Positions 10,134 to 18,387 are shown, counted from the first letter of the stretch. The stretch: 64,000 bases of DNA from an uncultured Bacteroidia bacterium (GCA_902784965.1 CACZWU010000005.1:25659-89658), one strand, 5' to 3'. Program-made: numbers and translations. The notes: generated from the letters alone by a model not told the origin.

Positions 10134-10396
10134 TCGACGAGTGAGGTGCAGGAGTTCGAGAAGATCTTCTGGATCTGGCTGATGTCCAGGTCATCGGGGA
10201 CCTGCAGCTCGAAGTAGCCGTCCTTTCCGGTAACCGTCGTGCAGGACTTGGCGGGTGCGTCGGTATTGTAGGCGACCAGCGTCATTCCGACGACGGGCTT
10301 ACCTTCCTTGTCCGACACATAGCCGCGGATAGTCTTGGCGTTGACACTGATGATGCTCAGCAGAGCGATGGCGATAATGGCAAATGCACGTTTCAT
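10085..10396 (-). CDS. Small secreted protein with carboxypeptidase-regulatory-like domain
   Basis: 103 residues with a clean signal peptide (MKRAFAIIAIALLSIISVNA). A short beta-sandwich of the CarboxypepD_reg-like type follows (IRGYVSDKEGKPVVGMTLVA, then VTGKDGYFEL), the fold that usually precedes TonB-dependent receptors but here stands alone. The C-terminal part (IQKIFSNSCTSLVDYRSTWK) is not recognised. It is exported to the periplasm or beyond; its role is unknown. It is convergent with and overlaps the tail of the sugar symporter gene. Its upstream region holds six TGTAAAG-type repeats. Confidence 0.75.
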   Translation of the reverse strand: MKRAFAIIAIALLSIISVNAKTIRGYVSDKEGKPVVGMTLVAYNTDAPAKSCTTVTGKDGYFELQVPDDLDISQIQKIFSNSCTSLVDYRSTWKGLFITVDKK

Positions 10397-10437
10397 GATA
10401 ATAGGGTTTTTAATGGTTAATAATCTTGATGATGTTT

Positions 10438-10548
10438 TGTAAAGACATAGTCATAGCCCGTGCCAAAAATCCACATGCTTGATTTTTAGCACTTTACAGA
10501 ATAAAGCAGGATGTAAAGAAACTTTACAGTTTTACAGAATGTGTAAAG
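10438..10548. promoter_or_regulatory. Cluster of six TGTAAAG/CTTTACA motifs upstream of the small secreted gene
   Basis: Copies lie at 10438-10444, 10492-10498 (reverse), 10512-10518, 10522-10528 (reverse), 10530-10536 (TTTTACA) and 10542-10548. The pair at 10512-10528 forms a perfect inverted repeat with a 3-base spacer. The cluster sits between the PII-like gene and the small secreted gene, both on the minus strand, and looks like a multi-site operator. No regulator is known to match it here. Confidence 0.5.
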
Positions 10549-10568
10549 AGGAGCTACACTAATTTAGA

Positions 10569-10901
10569 TTATTCAGCTTCTTCGCTATCCTCGTGCAGGC
10601 CTACGGCGTGGGTGACAGGGAGGGAGAAGGCGATGCCTTTGCTCTTGGAATTGAGGCCGGCGTCTTGATAGAGCTTGTGCATCACGTCGTCCTTGATTTC
10701 TTTGGGAACGATGATCCACAGGATTTCCTTGTCGGGCTGGATGGAGATGTTGTAAAATTCTTCCGCTTCCGGATTGGCGGTGCCACGCGCACGAAGGATG
10801 GTGCCGCCCTGGGCGCCGGCTTTCTTGGCCGCTTCCATCGCCTCTACGGCGAAACCTGCATTGACGATGCAGAAGATCATTTCGTATTTCTTGCTGTTCA
10901 T
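10569..10901 (-). CDS. PII-like signalling protein (second of the pair)
   Basis: 110 residues with the PII (GlnB/GlnK) ferredoxin-like fold. The marker is AKKAGAQGGTILRARGT, matching the PII stretch that reads GAKGATVLRARG, followed by ILWIIVPKEIKDDVMHKLY. The T-loop region (ANPEAEEFYNISIQPDKE) is short and lacks the uridylylated Tyr context of GlnB, so the ligand and partner probably differ from nitrogen control. Its start overlaps the stop of the upstream PII-like gene by 4 bases. The DUF1538 membrane protein upstream is the likely partner, as GlnK is for AmtB. That link is inferred from context only. Confidence 0.8.
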   Translation of the reverse strand: MNSKKYEMIFCIVNAGFAVEAMEAAKKAGAQGGTILRARGTANPEAEEFYNISIQPDKEILWIIVPKEIKDDVMHKLYQDAGLNSKSKGIAFSLPVTHAVGLHEDSEEAE

Positions 10902-11281
10902 GGTTGAATGGTGCGCTTGTCGTTACTTAAAAAACCGTATACCAGGGTGCCGATGATGCTGGAGAGCGGGACGGTGACGGCGATGCCGCCGCCCCCCTTG
11001 AGATGCGTGAAGTTGTCATCGAGCGCCTCGAGCAAGTCTTTCTCTTTGTCTTCCCGGACCACGCTGAAAATGGCCGCCCTGTTCGACTGATTGAGCCCCA
11101 GATAATTCATAATGGCCTTTTCCGATGTGCCGCTGGCCGGCATCGACAGGTAGAGGTTCGCCTCCGACGACTGGATGAGATTGGTATAGAACCGGACTTT
11201 ATCGCTGTGGATGATGGTGATAAGCAACTCCAACTTCTCCGGAGCGATGTTCTTGGTTATGGAAGGTTTGGCTGCGTCCAT
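10898..11281 (-). CDS. PII-like protein (first of the pair)
   Basis: 127 residues, a more divergent PII-like protein: KLELLITIIHSDKVRFYTNL at the N-terminus resembles the first strand and helix of the PII fold, and AAIFSVVREDKEKDLLEALD resembles the second repeat. The Gly-rich HLKGGGGIAVTVPLSSIIGT near the C-terminus is a probable ligand or membrane-contact loop. It starts 2 bases after the DUF1538 stop and overlaps the next PII-like gene, so the three genes form one transcript. It probably forms a mixed or paired regulator with the neighbouring PII-like protein. Confidence 0.65.
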   Translation of the reverse strand: MDAAKPSITKNIAPEKLELLITIIHSDKVRFYTNLIQSSEANLYLSMPASGTSEKAIMNYLGLNQSNRAAIFSVVREDKEKDLLEALDDNFTHLKGGGGIAVTVPLSSIIGTLVYGFLSNDKRTIQP

Positions 11282-11283
11282 GG

Positions 11284-11919
11284 CTACTTGAAATAGATGA
11301 TCTGTTCATCGTCGGCCGCCAGGATCCTGCGCATGGCCGCCTTGCTGCGGGAACGCTGGCTCACGACGGCACGGAAGCCGAGCATTTGGATGGTAATGAG
11401 CGGAGTCATGGCTACCATGGCCACGATACCGAAGGCCAGTGAAAGGACTTCCGTCTCTCCTTTCAGGGCGACACAGGCGCCGATGGCCATCGGGAGGATG
11501 AAACTCGATGTCAGCGGACCGCTGGCCACGCCGCCCGAGTCGAAAGCAATGGCGGTATAGAGTTTCGGAACATAGAACGACATTCCCAATGAGAGCAGAT
11601 AGCCTGGAATCAGGTAGTAGAGCAGGGAGAAGTCGTAGATGATGCGAATGATGGACAAGCCTATGGATAGTCCGACGCCGATGGAAAGGGCGATCATCAT
11701 CTGGCGGCGGGTGACCTCACCGTTGGTGATGCTCTCCACCTGCTGGTTCAGCACATGGACGGCCGGCTCGGCCAGGACGACCACGCAGCCGATGATGAAA
11801 CTCAGGATGATCAGGTAGGTCTGGTTGATGGAAGCCAACTCAATGCCGATCCGGTAGCCGACAGGCATGAATCCTACCGCGACGGCGGTCAGGAAAATGA
11901 CCAGCCCAAGAAAAGTCAT
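11284..11919 (-). CDS. DUF1538 membrane protein, C-terminal half (separated by frameshift)
   Basis: The second of two repeated DUF1538 units. It begins in this frame at MTFLGLVIFLTAVAVGFMP and has the unit's hallmarks: an acidic VVLAEPAVHVL helix end and FDSGGVASGPLTSSF. The first half (VLITIAEPDLAVL, FDSGGVTTGPITVPF) lies upstream in a different frame. In relatives both units are normally in one protein of roughly 500 residues. Continuous reading from VLEK into ASGQMTFLG needs one base to be skipped near 11931-11938. An ATG at 11919 could allow separate expression. The function is unknown; it is predicted to be an inner-membrane transporter. Confidence 0.75.
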   Translation of the reverse strand: MTFLGLVIFLTAVAVGFMPVGYRIGIELASINQTYLIILSFIIGCVVVLAEPAVHVLNQQVESITNGEVTRRQMMIALSIGVGLSIGLSIIRIIYDFSLLYYLIPGYLLSLGMSFYVPKLYTAIAFDSGGVASGPLTSSFILPMAIGACVALKGETEVLSLAFGIVAMVAMTPLITIQMLGFRAVVSQRSRSKAAMRRILAADDEQIIYFK

Positions 11920-12682
11920 CTGTCCAGATGCCTTTTTCCAGAACGGCAGCCATCGAATAATCGGGTACGCTGTAACTGAGCTCTCCCTTCGAAAAAATAG
12001 ACAGCAGCAGGACTGCGATGATAGGACCGATGGAGCAAAGGGCAATCAGGCCAAAGCTGTTCTCATTGGCCCTCCGCCCGCCGACGGTCAGGGCGATACC
12101 CACGCCCAGCGCCATGATGAAAGGCACGGTGATAGGACCAGTGGTGACGCCGCCGGAATCGAACGACAAGGGCAACAAATCGCCTTTGCCTGAGCCGAAG
12201 AGCACGGTGGCGATGGAAAAGAGCACCAGATAGTAGAAGAGCAGCAGACGGGTCAGGTCCACCCGTCTGATGATCTTGAGGACGGCCTGCATCAGGAAGA
12301 AGCCGACGCCCAGGCCTACCGTGACGATCAGTAACTTTCCGTTCATCAGCGAGGCCACCTGCTCGGCCAGGACAGCGAGATCCGGCTCGGCAATGGTAAT
12401 CAGCACGCCCATCAGAAAACTGACGAGCAGCAGGATGGTGGCTTTCTTGCTCTTGGTAAGCCCTTCTCCGATGAAATGTCCCATCGGAGTCATGGCCAGA
12501 TCGGCGCCCAGGTTGAACAAGCCGATGCCGACAATCAACGCCAGCGCGGAGATGCCGAAGACCAGCAGATCCCGTCCCGTCAGCGTCAGGTAGGGCGTCA
12601 TCCCCAGGATGAAGACGATGATCCCCACCGGCAGGACAGAGGTCAGCGATTCTTTGAGCTTCAGGAACAGTGCTTTTCCCAT
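11840..12682 (-). CDS. DUF1538 membrane protein, N-terminal half, ending after a frameshift
   Basis: Starts at the ATG at 12682 (MGKALFLKLKESLTSVLPVG); a TTG three codons earlier lies inside the promoter box and is rejected. It has about seven hydrophobic helices with FNLGADLAMTPMG, VLITIAEPDLAVLAEQVASL and LSFDSGGVTTGPITVPFIM, all DUF1538 traits. From about base 11932 the frame becomes non-homologous (GIWTDDFSWAGH and onward), while the family sequence continues in the other frame. The cause is one extra base in a run of five A then GG on the coding strand. A TATCTTTG box ends 6 bases before the ATG. It heads the operon with the two PII-like genes. Confidence 0.75.
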   Translation of the reverse strand: MGKALFLKLKESLTSVLPVGIIVFILGMTPYLTLTGRDLLVFGISALALIVGIGLFNLGADLAMTPMGHFIGEGLTKSKKATILLLVSFLMGVLITIAEPDLAVLAEQVASLMNGKLLIVTVGLGVGFFLMQAVLKIIRRVDLTRLLLFYYLVLFSIATVLFGSGKGDLLPLSFDSGGVTTGPITVPFIMALGVGIALTVGGRRANENSFGLIALCSIGPIIAVLLLSIFSKGELSYSVPDYSMAAVLEKGIWTDDFSWAGHFPDRRRGRIHACRLPDRH

Positions 12683-12688
12683 ATCCTT

Positions 12689-12696
12689 CAAAGATA
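12689..12696 (-). promoter_or_regulatory. TAnnTTTG promoter box for the DUF1538/PII operon
   Basis: TATCTTTG on the minus strand, six bases before the ATG at 12682. At this distance transcription would start at or just before the start codon, so the mRNA is probably leaderless. The 12683-12961 gap is AT-rich and otherwise holds the promoter of the GH92 gene. Confidence 0.6.
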
Positions 12697-12912
12697 CAAA
12701 CTATTTCTTGAAGTTTTCTACTTTTTCGATGGGAACAATTTACCTGTTTACACCAAAATCCACATAATTTCTTGAAAAACAGCCAAAAAAGTCTAGAATT
12801 TTTAGAAAGAAAATCATAGTCTGAGGTATATAATACAAATAACCTGATAGTCTATGAAACTTGAACACTTTGATTCCCTTATTTCCCTTGCCAATAAAAC
12901 AAGCAAAAAACC

Positions 12913-12920
12913 TATCTTTG
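12913..12920 (+). promoter_or_regulatory. TAnnTTTG promoter box for the GH92 gene
   Basis: TATCTTTG, 41 bases before the GH92 ATG, with a TTG (12888-12890) 22 bases further up as a possible -33 element. This fits the Bacteroidota primary sigma consensus. Confidence 0.6.
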
Positions 12921-12961
12921 TGAAAAATGGACCTTAAGATACTGTTTTCTCGGAACGCTTA

Positions 12962-14983
12962 ATGAAACGGACATTCTTCACCTTTCTTCTTCTCTTTCCC
13001 AGTCTGTTCACGGTTGCGCTGGCCCGGGACAACAGCCGCTACGTAAACCTTTTTATGGGAACGGCGGGCGATCACGGGCAGGTAAGTCCGGCGGCCCAGC
13101 TCCCTTTCGGCCTGGCCTCCGTGTGCCCGGACAGCAAGGTCCCGTCCCACGTGGGGTATGATTTTGACGTGCCGGAGATTTCCGGCATCTCAGTTACGCG
13201 CGTCAGCGGCGTGGGCGGCAAGGGGGCCGGCGGCAACCTCAGGATCCTGCCGGCGAAAAAAGGGACGAAGGTATCCATTTTCAAGGACACGGAAGAGGCG
13301 GTTCCGGGGTACTATGCGACCCTGCTGGACAATGGCGTGGAGGCCCGACTGACGGCCACCCTCCACTGCGCCCTGGAGCAGTACCTGTTCCCGCAGGACA
13401 GCGATCCCACCTTGTACGTGGACTTTGACTCAGCCATCGACCACCGGCGCAACAAGTCTTTCTATCAGATAGTGGACAACTGGACCGTCATCGGCTGGGT
13501 AGTTTCTTCCACCGTTTGCAACGCGGGCGCCTATAAACTATATTTCTGCCTGCATACGAATGTTCCTTTCGATGTCGAATCCATGGACGCCCTCACCGCG
13601 CAGTTGCGCTTTCCCGATGGGACGCGTGCAGTAGAGGTCCGCATCGGCCTGTCGTCCATCAGCGAAATGTCGGCAATGGCGGAACTGGAGGCCATTGCCG
13701 AGCATACGTTTGACCAGCATCGCGCCGATGCCGCCGCAGCCTGGGCTTCCGTTCTGGACAAGGTGGACGTGGAAGGCAGCACGCCAGAGCAGCGGACCCT
13801 GTTCTACACGAGTATGTACAGGGTATTCCTGAGTCCGTTCAACGCCACTTATGGAGGGAAGTACATCGGTACGGATACCGTGCTGCGGGAAGCCCCCAAC
13901 TGGACCTTTTACAGTGGATGGAGCATCTGGGACACGTACCGGGCCAAGTTCCCGCTGATTACCCTGCTGGCCCCGGAAGCGATGGCGGACATCTGCAGAT
14001 CGCTGGTCAGCCTCTACCAAACCGGGAAAAAGAACTGGGCCACGTTGCAGGAACCCGTCCCCACCGTGCGGACAGAGCATTCCCAGCTGACGCTGCTGGA
14101 TGCCTGGGAAAAGGGGATCCGGGGCTTCGATCTGGAAGCCGCTTTTCCCGGAATGGAAGCGGAAGCGAAAGCCGGACGTTCCAAAGGCTCCGTGAACGGC
14201 CTGACGCGCAACTCCCCGGACCAGAAAATGGAGACCATCTACGATCTCTGGGCAATGGGACAGATAGCCCGGATCATCGGCAAAGGACTGGCATCCATCC
14301 GCTATCTGGCCGAATCGGAAATACTGTTCCGAAAGACCTGGAAGAAAGAGTTTATGACCATTACGCCCGACTTTTCGCGTATGCGGTTAAACGGCCTGTA
14401 TCAGGGAACGCGTTGGCAATACCGCTGGGCCGTACCGGTGTACTCTGACAAGTTGATCGACTGGGTAGGTGAAGAGCAACTGGCCGATGAACTGAGCGAA
14501 TTCTTCAGCCAGCACTTGTTCAATCAGGGGAATGAGCCGGACATCCAGACCCCCTTTATGTTCAATCTCTTCGGTCGCCCGGCAGCCACGGATTCCCTGG
14601 TCCACGCACTATTGACCGACGATACGATGATCCATCGCTACGGTGGCAATGCGGAGTATCCGGAACCCTTTGTGGGACGCGCGTTCCGCAACCTTCCGGA
14701 CGGCTATGCTCCCGAAATGGACGAAGACGACGGCACGATGAGCGCCTGGTATATTTTCGCCCAGCTGGGCTTCTATCCAGTCCGTCTGGGAACGGAATAT
14801 TATGAGTTGTTCACGCCGCTCTTCGACGAGGCCGTGCTGCATCTCCCCGGCCACGACGTCAAGTTGATCCGTCGCTGCGCTCCTGCCTCCGCCCGTTCCG
14901 TCGTAGTGGACGGCGTTCCGCTCTCGGATTTCGCCATCACGCACACTCAACTCACCCAAGCCGACGAAATCGTCTGGCTATAA
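12962..14983 (+). CDS. GH92 family alpha-mannosidase-like glycosidase
   Basis: 673 residues with a signal peptide (FLLLFPSLFTVALA), so exported. GH92 enzymes are calcium-dependent exo-alpha-mannosidases acting on host or fungal mannans. The N-terminal sandwich has RYVNLFMGTAGDHGQVSPAA. The catalytic (alpha/alpha)6 domain shows WSIWDTYRAKFPL, QGNEPDIQTPFMFN (general acid Glu in NEP) and MDEDDGTMSAWYIFAQLGFY (base Asp residues). It is somewhat shorter than the typical 720-760 residues, and some linkers look trimmed. It stands alone with its own promoter; no SusC/SusD pair is near. Linkage specificity (1,2, 1,3 or other) cannot be told. Confidence 0.9.
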   Translation: MKRTFFTFLLLFPSLFTVALARDNSRYVNLFMGTAGDHGQVSPAAQLPFGLASVCPDSKVPSHVGYDFDVPEISGISVTRVSGVGGKGAGGNLRILPAKKGTKVSIFKDTEEAVPGYYATLLDNGVEARLTATLHCALEQYLFPQDSDPTLYVDFDSAIDHRRNKSFYQIVDNWTVIGWVVSSTVCNAGAYKLYFCLHTNVPFDVESMDALTAQLRFPDGTRAVEVRIGLSSISEMSAMAELEAIAEHTFDQHRADAAAAWASVLDKVDVEGSTPEQRTLFYTSMYRVFLSPFNATYGGKYIGTDTVLREAPNWTFYSGWSIWDTYRAKFPLITLLAPEAMADICRSLVSLYQTGKKNWATLQEPVPTVRTEHSQLTLLDAWEKGIRGFDLEAAFPGMEAEAKAGRSKGSVNGLTRNSPDQKMETIYDLWAMGQIARIIGKGLASIRYLAESEILFRKTWKKEFMTITPDFSRMRLNGLYQGTRWQYRWAVPVYSDKLIDWVGEEQLADELSEFFSQHLFNQGNEPDIQTPFMFNLFGRPAATDSLVHALLTDDTMIHRYGGNAEYPEPFVGRAFRNLPDGYAPEMDEDDGTMSAWYIFAQLGFYPVRLGTEYYELFTPLFDEAVLHLPGHDVKLIRRCAPASARSVVVDGVPLSDFAITHTQLTQADEIVWL

Positions 14984-15120
14984 CATGCAGGCCCAGCCGA
15001 ACTTTAGAGATATTTCCTTGAGCAGGTTTCTGTCGCGGGCAGGAATGATCACGGAAACGGTTTGGCGCTGATGGTTTCGCTGATGACGGAGGCTTTGATG
15101 CCACCCGCGCTGAAATAAGT

Positions 15121-15597
15121 CTACAGCGGATAGATTCCTGCCCCCACGAAATCGATGAGGTCTTGCGGGGCGATTCTGAACTGGAGGCCGCGGACGCCGG
15201 CGCTCACGTAGATATGGTCGTAGAGCAGGGCACTTTCGTGGATAAAGGTAGGGAAGGGCTTTTTCATGCCGATGGGCGAACAGCCGCCGCGGATGTAACC
15301 CGTGGTGGGCAGCAGTTCCTTCACATGCAGCATCTCGCAGTTCTTGTTGCCCGAGATGCGGGCCGCTACCTTGAGGTCCACTTCGAAATTGCCCGGGATC
15401 ACGCACACGAAAAAGCCTGTCTTGTCGCCGCGCAGCACCAGCGTCTTGAACACCTGCTCGATGTCCTCACCCAACTGATCGGCGACGTGCTGCGCCGCCA
15501 GGTCGTTCTCGTCCACCTCGTAGGGGACCAGTTCGTAGGCGACGCCGGCTGCGTCGAGCAGCCGGGCCGCATTGGTCTTCTCAATCTTCTTCGCCAT
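15121..15597 (-). CDS. ybaK: Cys-tRNA(Pro)/Cys-tRNA(Cys) deacylase, YbaK/EbsC family
   Basis: 158 residues, the usual YbaK length; it hydrolyses mischarged Cys-tRNA(Pro) in the cytoplasm. Visible motifs are KIEKTNAARLLDAAGVAYEL at the N-terminus, QVFKTLVLRGDKTGFFVCVI, GYIRGGCSPIGMKK (family glycine-rich region) and FIHESALLYDHIYVSAGVRG. It overlaps the end of the DUF3810 gene by 17 bases and is the last gene of a minus-strand run. The 137 bases to the convergent GH92 gene carry no clear terminator hairpin. Confidence 0.93.
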   Translation of the reverse strand: MAKKIEKTNAARLLDAAGVAYELVPYEVDENDLAAQHVADQLGEDIEQVFKTLVLRGDKTGFFVCVIPGNFEVDLKVAARISGNKNCEMLHVKELLPTTGYIRGGCSPIGMKKPFPTFIHESALLYDHIYVSAGVRGLQFRIAPQDLIDFVGAGIYPL

Positions 15598-16570
15598 GAG
15601 CGTGATCGTGAAAGTCGGAAAGCGACATCACCAGCCGCAGCACCTGGCCGTAGTTGGCGGTGCCGTCGGCAATGCGGTTGGTCTTCAGGAACAAATTATA
15701 GTAGCGGTGCTGGAGGCGTGCGAGCCAGTTCCAACGCAGGTCGGCCCAGTGGAGCCGGGCCAGTTCCAGGTCGACGTAGACTTCGGGAATCAGGGTTTCC
15801 GACCAGGCTTCCCAGGCCTCCCGGCCGAGGATGGATCGGATGTTCGCCTGGGTATGGCTCAGGAGCATATACCAGCCGCTGTAGCGGACCGCCTGGTCGG
15901 CGGAAGCGCGGCAGGCCTCGAAGGCCCAGAAATTGGCTTCTGCTTCGCTGCTCACGCCCAGCACGTGGGAGTACTCGTGAGCATAGATGAAAGGGTATTC
16001 GAGCGGCGATACGTCGCGGTTGACGTGCAACTCGTCGAAGGCGGGTCCGATGTAGCCGAGCACGCCCACGGCGGAATGGAGCCGGTTGAAGATCATCCTT
16101 TTCGGATGCTGCCAGGGGCGGGGTTTGCACAGGCCGCATTCCTCCGGCAGGGCCGCATACCAGGCCTTGATTTCAGCCTCAATCTGCTTGGGGTCGACTT
16201 TTTCCACTTCGCACCAGTTCTCGTTGAGTTCTTCGGCGAACACTTTCAGGAAGGCCTGGAGTTCGGCTTCCTCGTAGGGCATCGGCGTGGTGCCGGTGCG
16301 GGTATAGATGTCGCTGCGAAAATAGTTGAAGCCCCAGCCGATGTAGAGCCAGGCCACGACGCCCAGCAGCAGGGCGAGCTCACCCAGCACGCATTTCCAC
16401 CAGGGTTTGTGCTTCCGGATGGCGCGGACGATGATCCAGACGAACGCCAGGATAGCCACCACGATGGCCACTTCTGTCAGCGAGAAGCCGAAGGGAGAGG
16501 CCACCCACGAGAGGGCGGCCGACAGGCCGGGATAGATCCGCGTGGCGTAAAAATCGCCCCAGAGCGTCAT
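15581..16570 (-). CDS. DUF3810 family membrane zinc-peptidase-like protein
   Basis: 329 residues, with two N-terminal hydrophobic helices (about 31-50 and 62-80) and then a soluble domain. An HEYSH motif at 198-202 is the HExxH zinc site, and a downstream EAEANFWAFEAC supplies further acidic ligands, as in gluzincin-like folds. DUF3810 proteins occur widely in Bacteroidota and Firmicutes and have no established substrate. The gene overlaps the HerA-like ATPase stop by 4 bases (start inside the stop) and ybaK by 17, so all three are probably co-transcribed. Confidence 0.82.
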   Translation of the reverse strand: MTLWGDFYATRIYPGLSAALSWVASPFGFSLTEVAIVVAILAFVWIIVRAIRKHKPWWKCVLGELALLLGVVAWLYIGWGFNYFRSDIYTRTGTTPMPYEEAELQAFLKVFAEELNENWCEVEKVDPKQIEAEIKAWYAALPEECGLCKPRPWQHPKRMIFNRLHSAVGVLGYIGPAFDELHVNRDVSPLEYPFIYAHEYSHVLGVSSEAEANFWAFEACRASADQAVRYSGWYMLLSHTQANIRSILGREAWEAWSETLIPEVYVDLELARLHWADLRWNWLARLQHRYYNLFLKTNRIADGTANYGQVLRLVMSLSDFHDHAHGEED

Positions 16571-18198
16571 TTGAGGATACTCTTCAGGATGTCGTTGGTC
16601 ACCTTGCGGGTGGCGGTGTTCACGGCGGTCTTCGCGGCTTTCTTCACGACGGAGTCGCTGTTCTTGCTGCTGGTGCTCTTCTTGGTGGAAGAACTGCTCT
16701 TCTTGGTGCTGCCTCCGCCGATGCTCTTGGCAATCTGGGTGCCGGCGCTGCGGGCGAAGCTCGTCGCGGCGGCGGCTATCATTGTGCCGAGGATGGTGCG
16801 GCCGATGCCGCTCTTCTTTGACTTCTCCTTGGCCTTCTGCTCTTTTTCCTTGGCTTTGGCTTCTTTTTCTTTCTCGAGGGCCTGGCGCTCTTTTTCCTTC
16901 TCCTCCTCGAGCTTCTGGTTGACTTCGGTGAGCACTTCGTATGCGCTTTCGCGGTCGAAGAAGCTCTCGTATTCCTTAAGCTTGCGCGGGGCGGCAGCCT
17001 GGATGTCCATGCGCTGGCCGGGGGTGATGGCACCGATCTGGCTCAGCGGGAAGAGGATCTTGGCGCGCTCCACGATGCTCGGAGCACCTTTCTCGTCGAG
17101 GAACGAGACGAGGGCTTCGCCGGTGCCCAGGTCGAGGATGGCATCTTCAGTCTTGAAATCGGGGTTGGTGCGGAAGGTCTGGGCAGCTGCTCGCACGGCT
17201 TTCTGGTCCTGCGGGGTATAGGCGCGCAGGGCGTGCTGCACGCGGTTGCTGAGCTGAGCCAGGACGCTGACGGGTACGTCGCTGGGGACCTGGGTGATGA
17301 AGTAGATGCCCACGCCCTTGGAGCGGATGAGGCGGATCACCTGTTCGATCTTGTCGACGAGGGCCTTGGAGGTGCCGTCAAAGAGCATGTGGGCTTCGTC
17401 GAAGAAGAACACGAACTTCGGCAGGTCGAGGTCGCCGACCTCAGGGAGTTTGGCGTAAAGTTCGGTCATCAGCCACAGCAGATAGGTGGAGTAAAGTTTC
17501 GGGTTCATCATCAACTTGTCGGCGGCCAGCACGTTCATCACGCCGCGGCCGTTTTCCACGGCAAAGAGGTCGGCTACGTCGAAGGCGGGCTCGCCGAAGA
17601 ATTTGTCGCCACCTTCGCTTTCGATCTGCAGCACGGCGCGCTGGATGGCGCCGATGCTGGCGGCGGCGATGTTGCCATATTCAGTGGTGAACCTGGCGGC
17701 GTTCTTGCCGACGAAGTCGAGCATCAGTTTCAGGTCTTTCAGGTCGATGAGCAGCAGGTTGTTGTCGTCGGCGATGCGGAACACGGCGTTGAGGACGCCG
17801 GCCTGGACCTCAGACAGCTCCATGAGGCGGGCCAGCAGTTGCGGGCCCATGGCCGAGACGGTGGCACGCATGGGGAAGCCCTGTTCGCCGAACACGTCGA
17901 AGAAGCGGGTGGGGCAGCCGGAGAACTGAGGGTTCTCGATGCCGAACTCGGGCATGCGTTTTTCGATGAAGCCGCTGAGTTTGCCGGGCTGGCTGATGCC
18001 GCTCAGGTCGCCTTTCATGTCGGCCATGAAGCAGGGGACGCCGGCCTGGGAGAAGGTTTCGGCGAGGACCTGCAGGGTGACGGTTTTGCCGGTGCCGGTG
18101 GCGCCGGCGATCAGGCCGTGGCGGTTGGCCATCTTTCCTACGAGGTTGATGTTTCCGTTTTTGCTGTGCGCAATGTAAAGTTGTCCGTCCTTAAGCAT
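16567..18198 (-). CDS. HerA/YjgR-type ATPase (DUF853)
   Basis: 543 residues. Walker A GATGTGKTVTLQ is at 32-43 and Walker B FVFFFDEAHMLF near 265; the arginine-finger region is FITQVPSDVPVSVLAQLSNR. YjgR/DUF853 proteins form hexameric FtsK/HerA-like motors of unknown cellular task. The tail from about residue 420 is a charged Lys/Glu coiled stretch, followed by a Ser/Lys-rich end (GGGSTKKSSSSTKKSTSSK) that may bind nucleic acid or be disordered. It is followed by DUF3810 with a 4-base overlap. There is no NurA-like nuclease next to it, so an end-resection role is not supported. Confidence 0.88.
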   Translation of the reverse strand: MLKDGQLYIAHSKNGNINLVGKMANRHGLIAGATGTGKTVTLQVLAETFSQAGVPCFMADMKGDLSGISQPGKLSGFIEKRMPEFGIENPQFSGCPTRFFDVFGEQGFPMRATVSAMGPQLLARLMELSEVQAGVLNAVFRIADDNNLLLIDLKDLKLMLDFVGKNAARFTTEYGNIAAASIGAIQRAVLQIESEGGDKFFGEPAFDVADLFAVENGRGVMNVLAADKLMMNPKLYSTYLLWLMTELYAKLPEVGDLDLPKFVFFFDEAHMLFDGTSKALVDKIEQVIRLIRSKGVGIYFITQVPSDVPVSVLAQLSNRVQHALRAYTPQDQKAVRAAAQTFRTNPDFKTEDAILDLGTGEALVSFLDEKGAPSIVERAKILFPLSQIGAITPGQRMDIQAAAPRKLKEYESFFDRESAYEVLTEVNQKLEEEKEKERQALEKEKEAKAKEKEQKAKEKSKKSGIGRTILGTMIAAAATSFARSAGTQIAKSIGGGSTKKSSSSTKKSTSSKNSDSVVKKAAKTAVNTATRKVTNDILKSILK

Positions 18199-18240
18199 AT
18201 TGTTTGTTATTTGTTTTCTTCGTTTCTCTTTTTCTGCGGC

Positions 18241-18387
18241 TTGTGCCAGGCGCTCTGGAAGTTGCTTCTCGGACCGACTCGCAAGCGAGTCTCCCTCCCA
18301 AAGCCAGGGCTTTGGGCCCCTCCCGCTATCAACCGCGGGTGGTTAGGGTCCTCGAAGCAACATTCCACCCGCGCCATGATGGCACAA
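18241..18387 (-). repeat. 148-bp palindromic element, copy 1
   Basis: Outer arms TTGTGCCA (18241-18248) and TGGCACAA (18380-18387). Inside are GGAAGTTGCTTC paired with GAAGCAACATTCC, a GACTCGC/GCGAGTC hairpin, and the hairpin CCCAAAGCCAGGGCTTTGGG flanked by CTCCC blocks. It matches the elements at 29430 and 38831 in reverse orientation. It fills most of the 202-base gap between LD-carboxypeptidase and the HerA-like gene. Confidence 0.85.

Noticed and set aside
11931-11938. Programmed -1 frameshift in the DUF1538 gene
   Set aside because: The shift needed is +1, and the tract does not fit the classic X XXY YYZ -1 heptamer with a downstream structure; error or mutation is simpler.
12854-12937. 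Short open frame of 27 codons (MKLEHFDSLISLANKTSKKP) before the GH92 gene, slightly reminiscent of Phd/YefM antitoxins
   Set aside because: Too short, overlaps the GH92 promoter box, and the similarity is by eye only; no toxin gene is adjacent.
14984-15120. Possible remnant of a small gene on the minus strand after ybaK (TVSVIIPARDRNLLKEISLK)
   Set aside because: The stretch resembles small Bacteroidota antitoxin-like ends but is interrupted and has no start; insufficient to call a gene or pseudogene.
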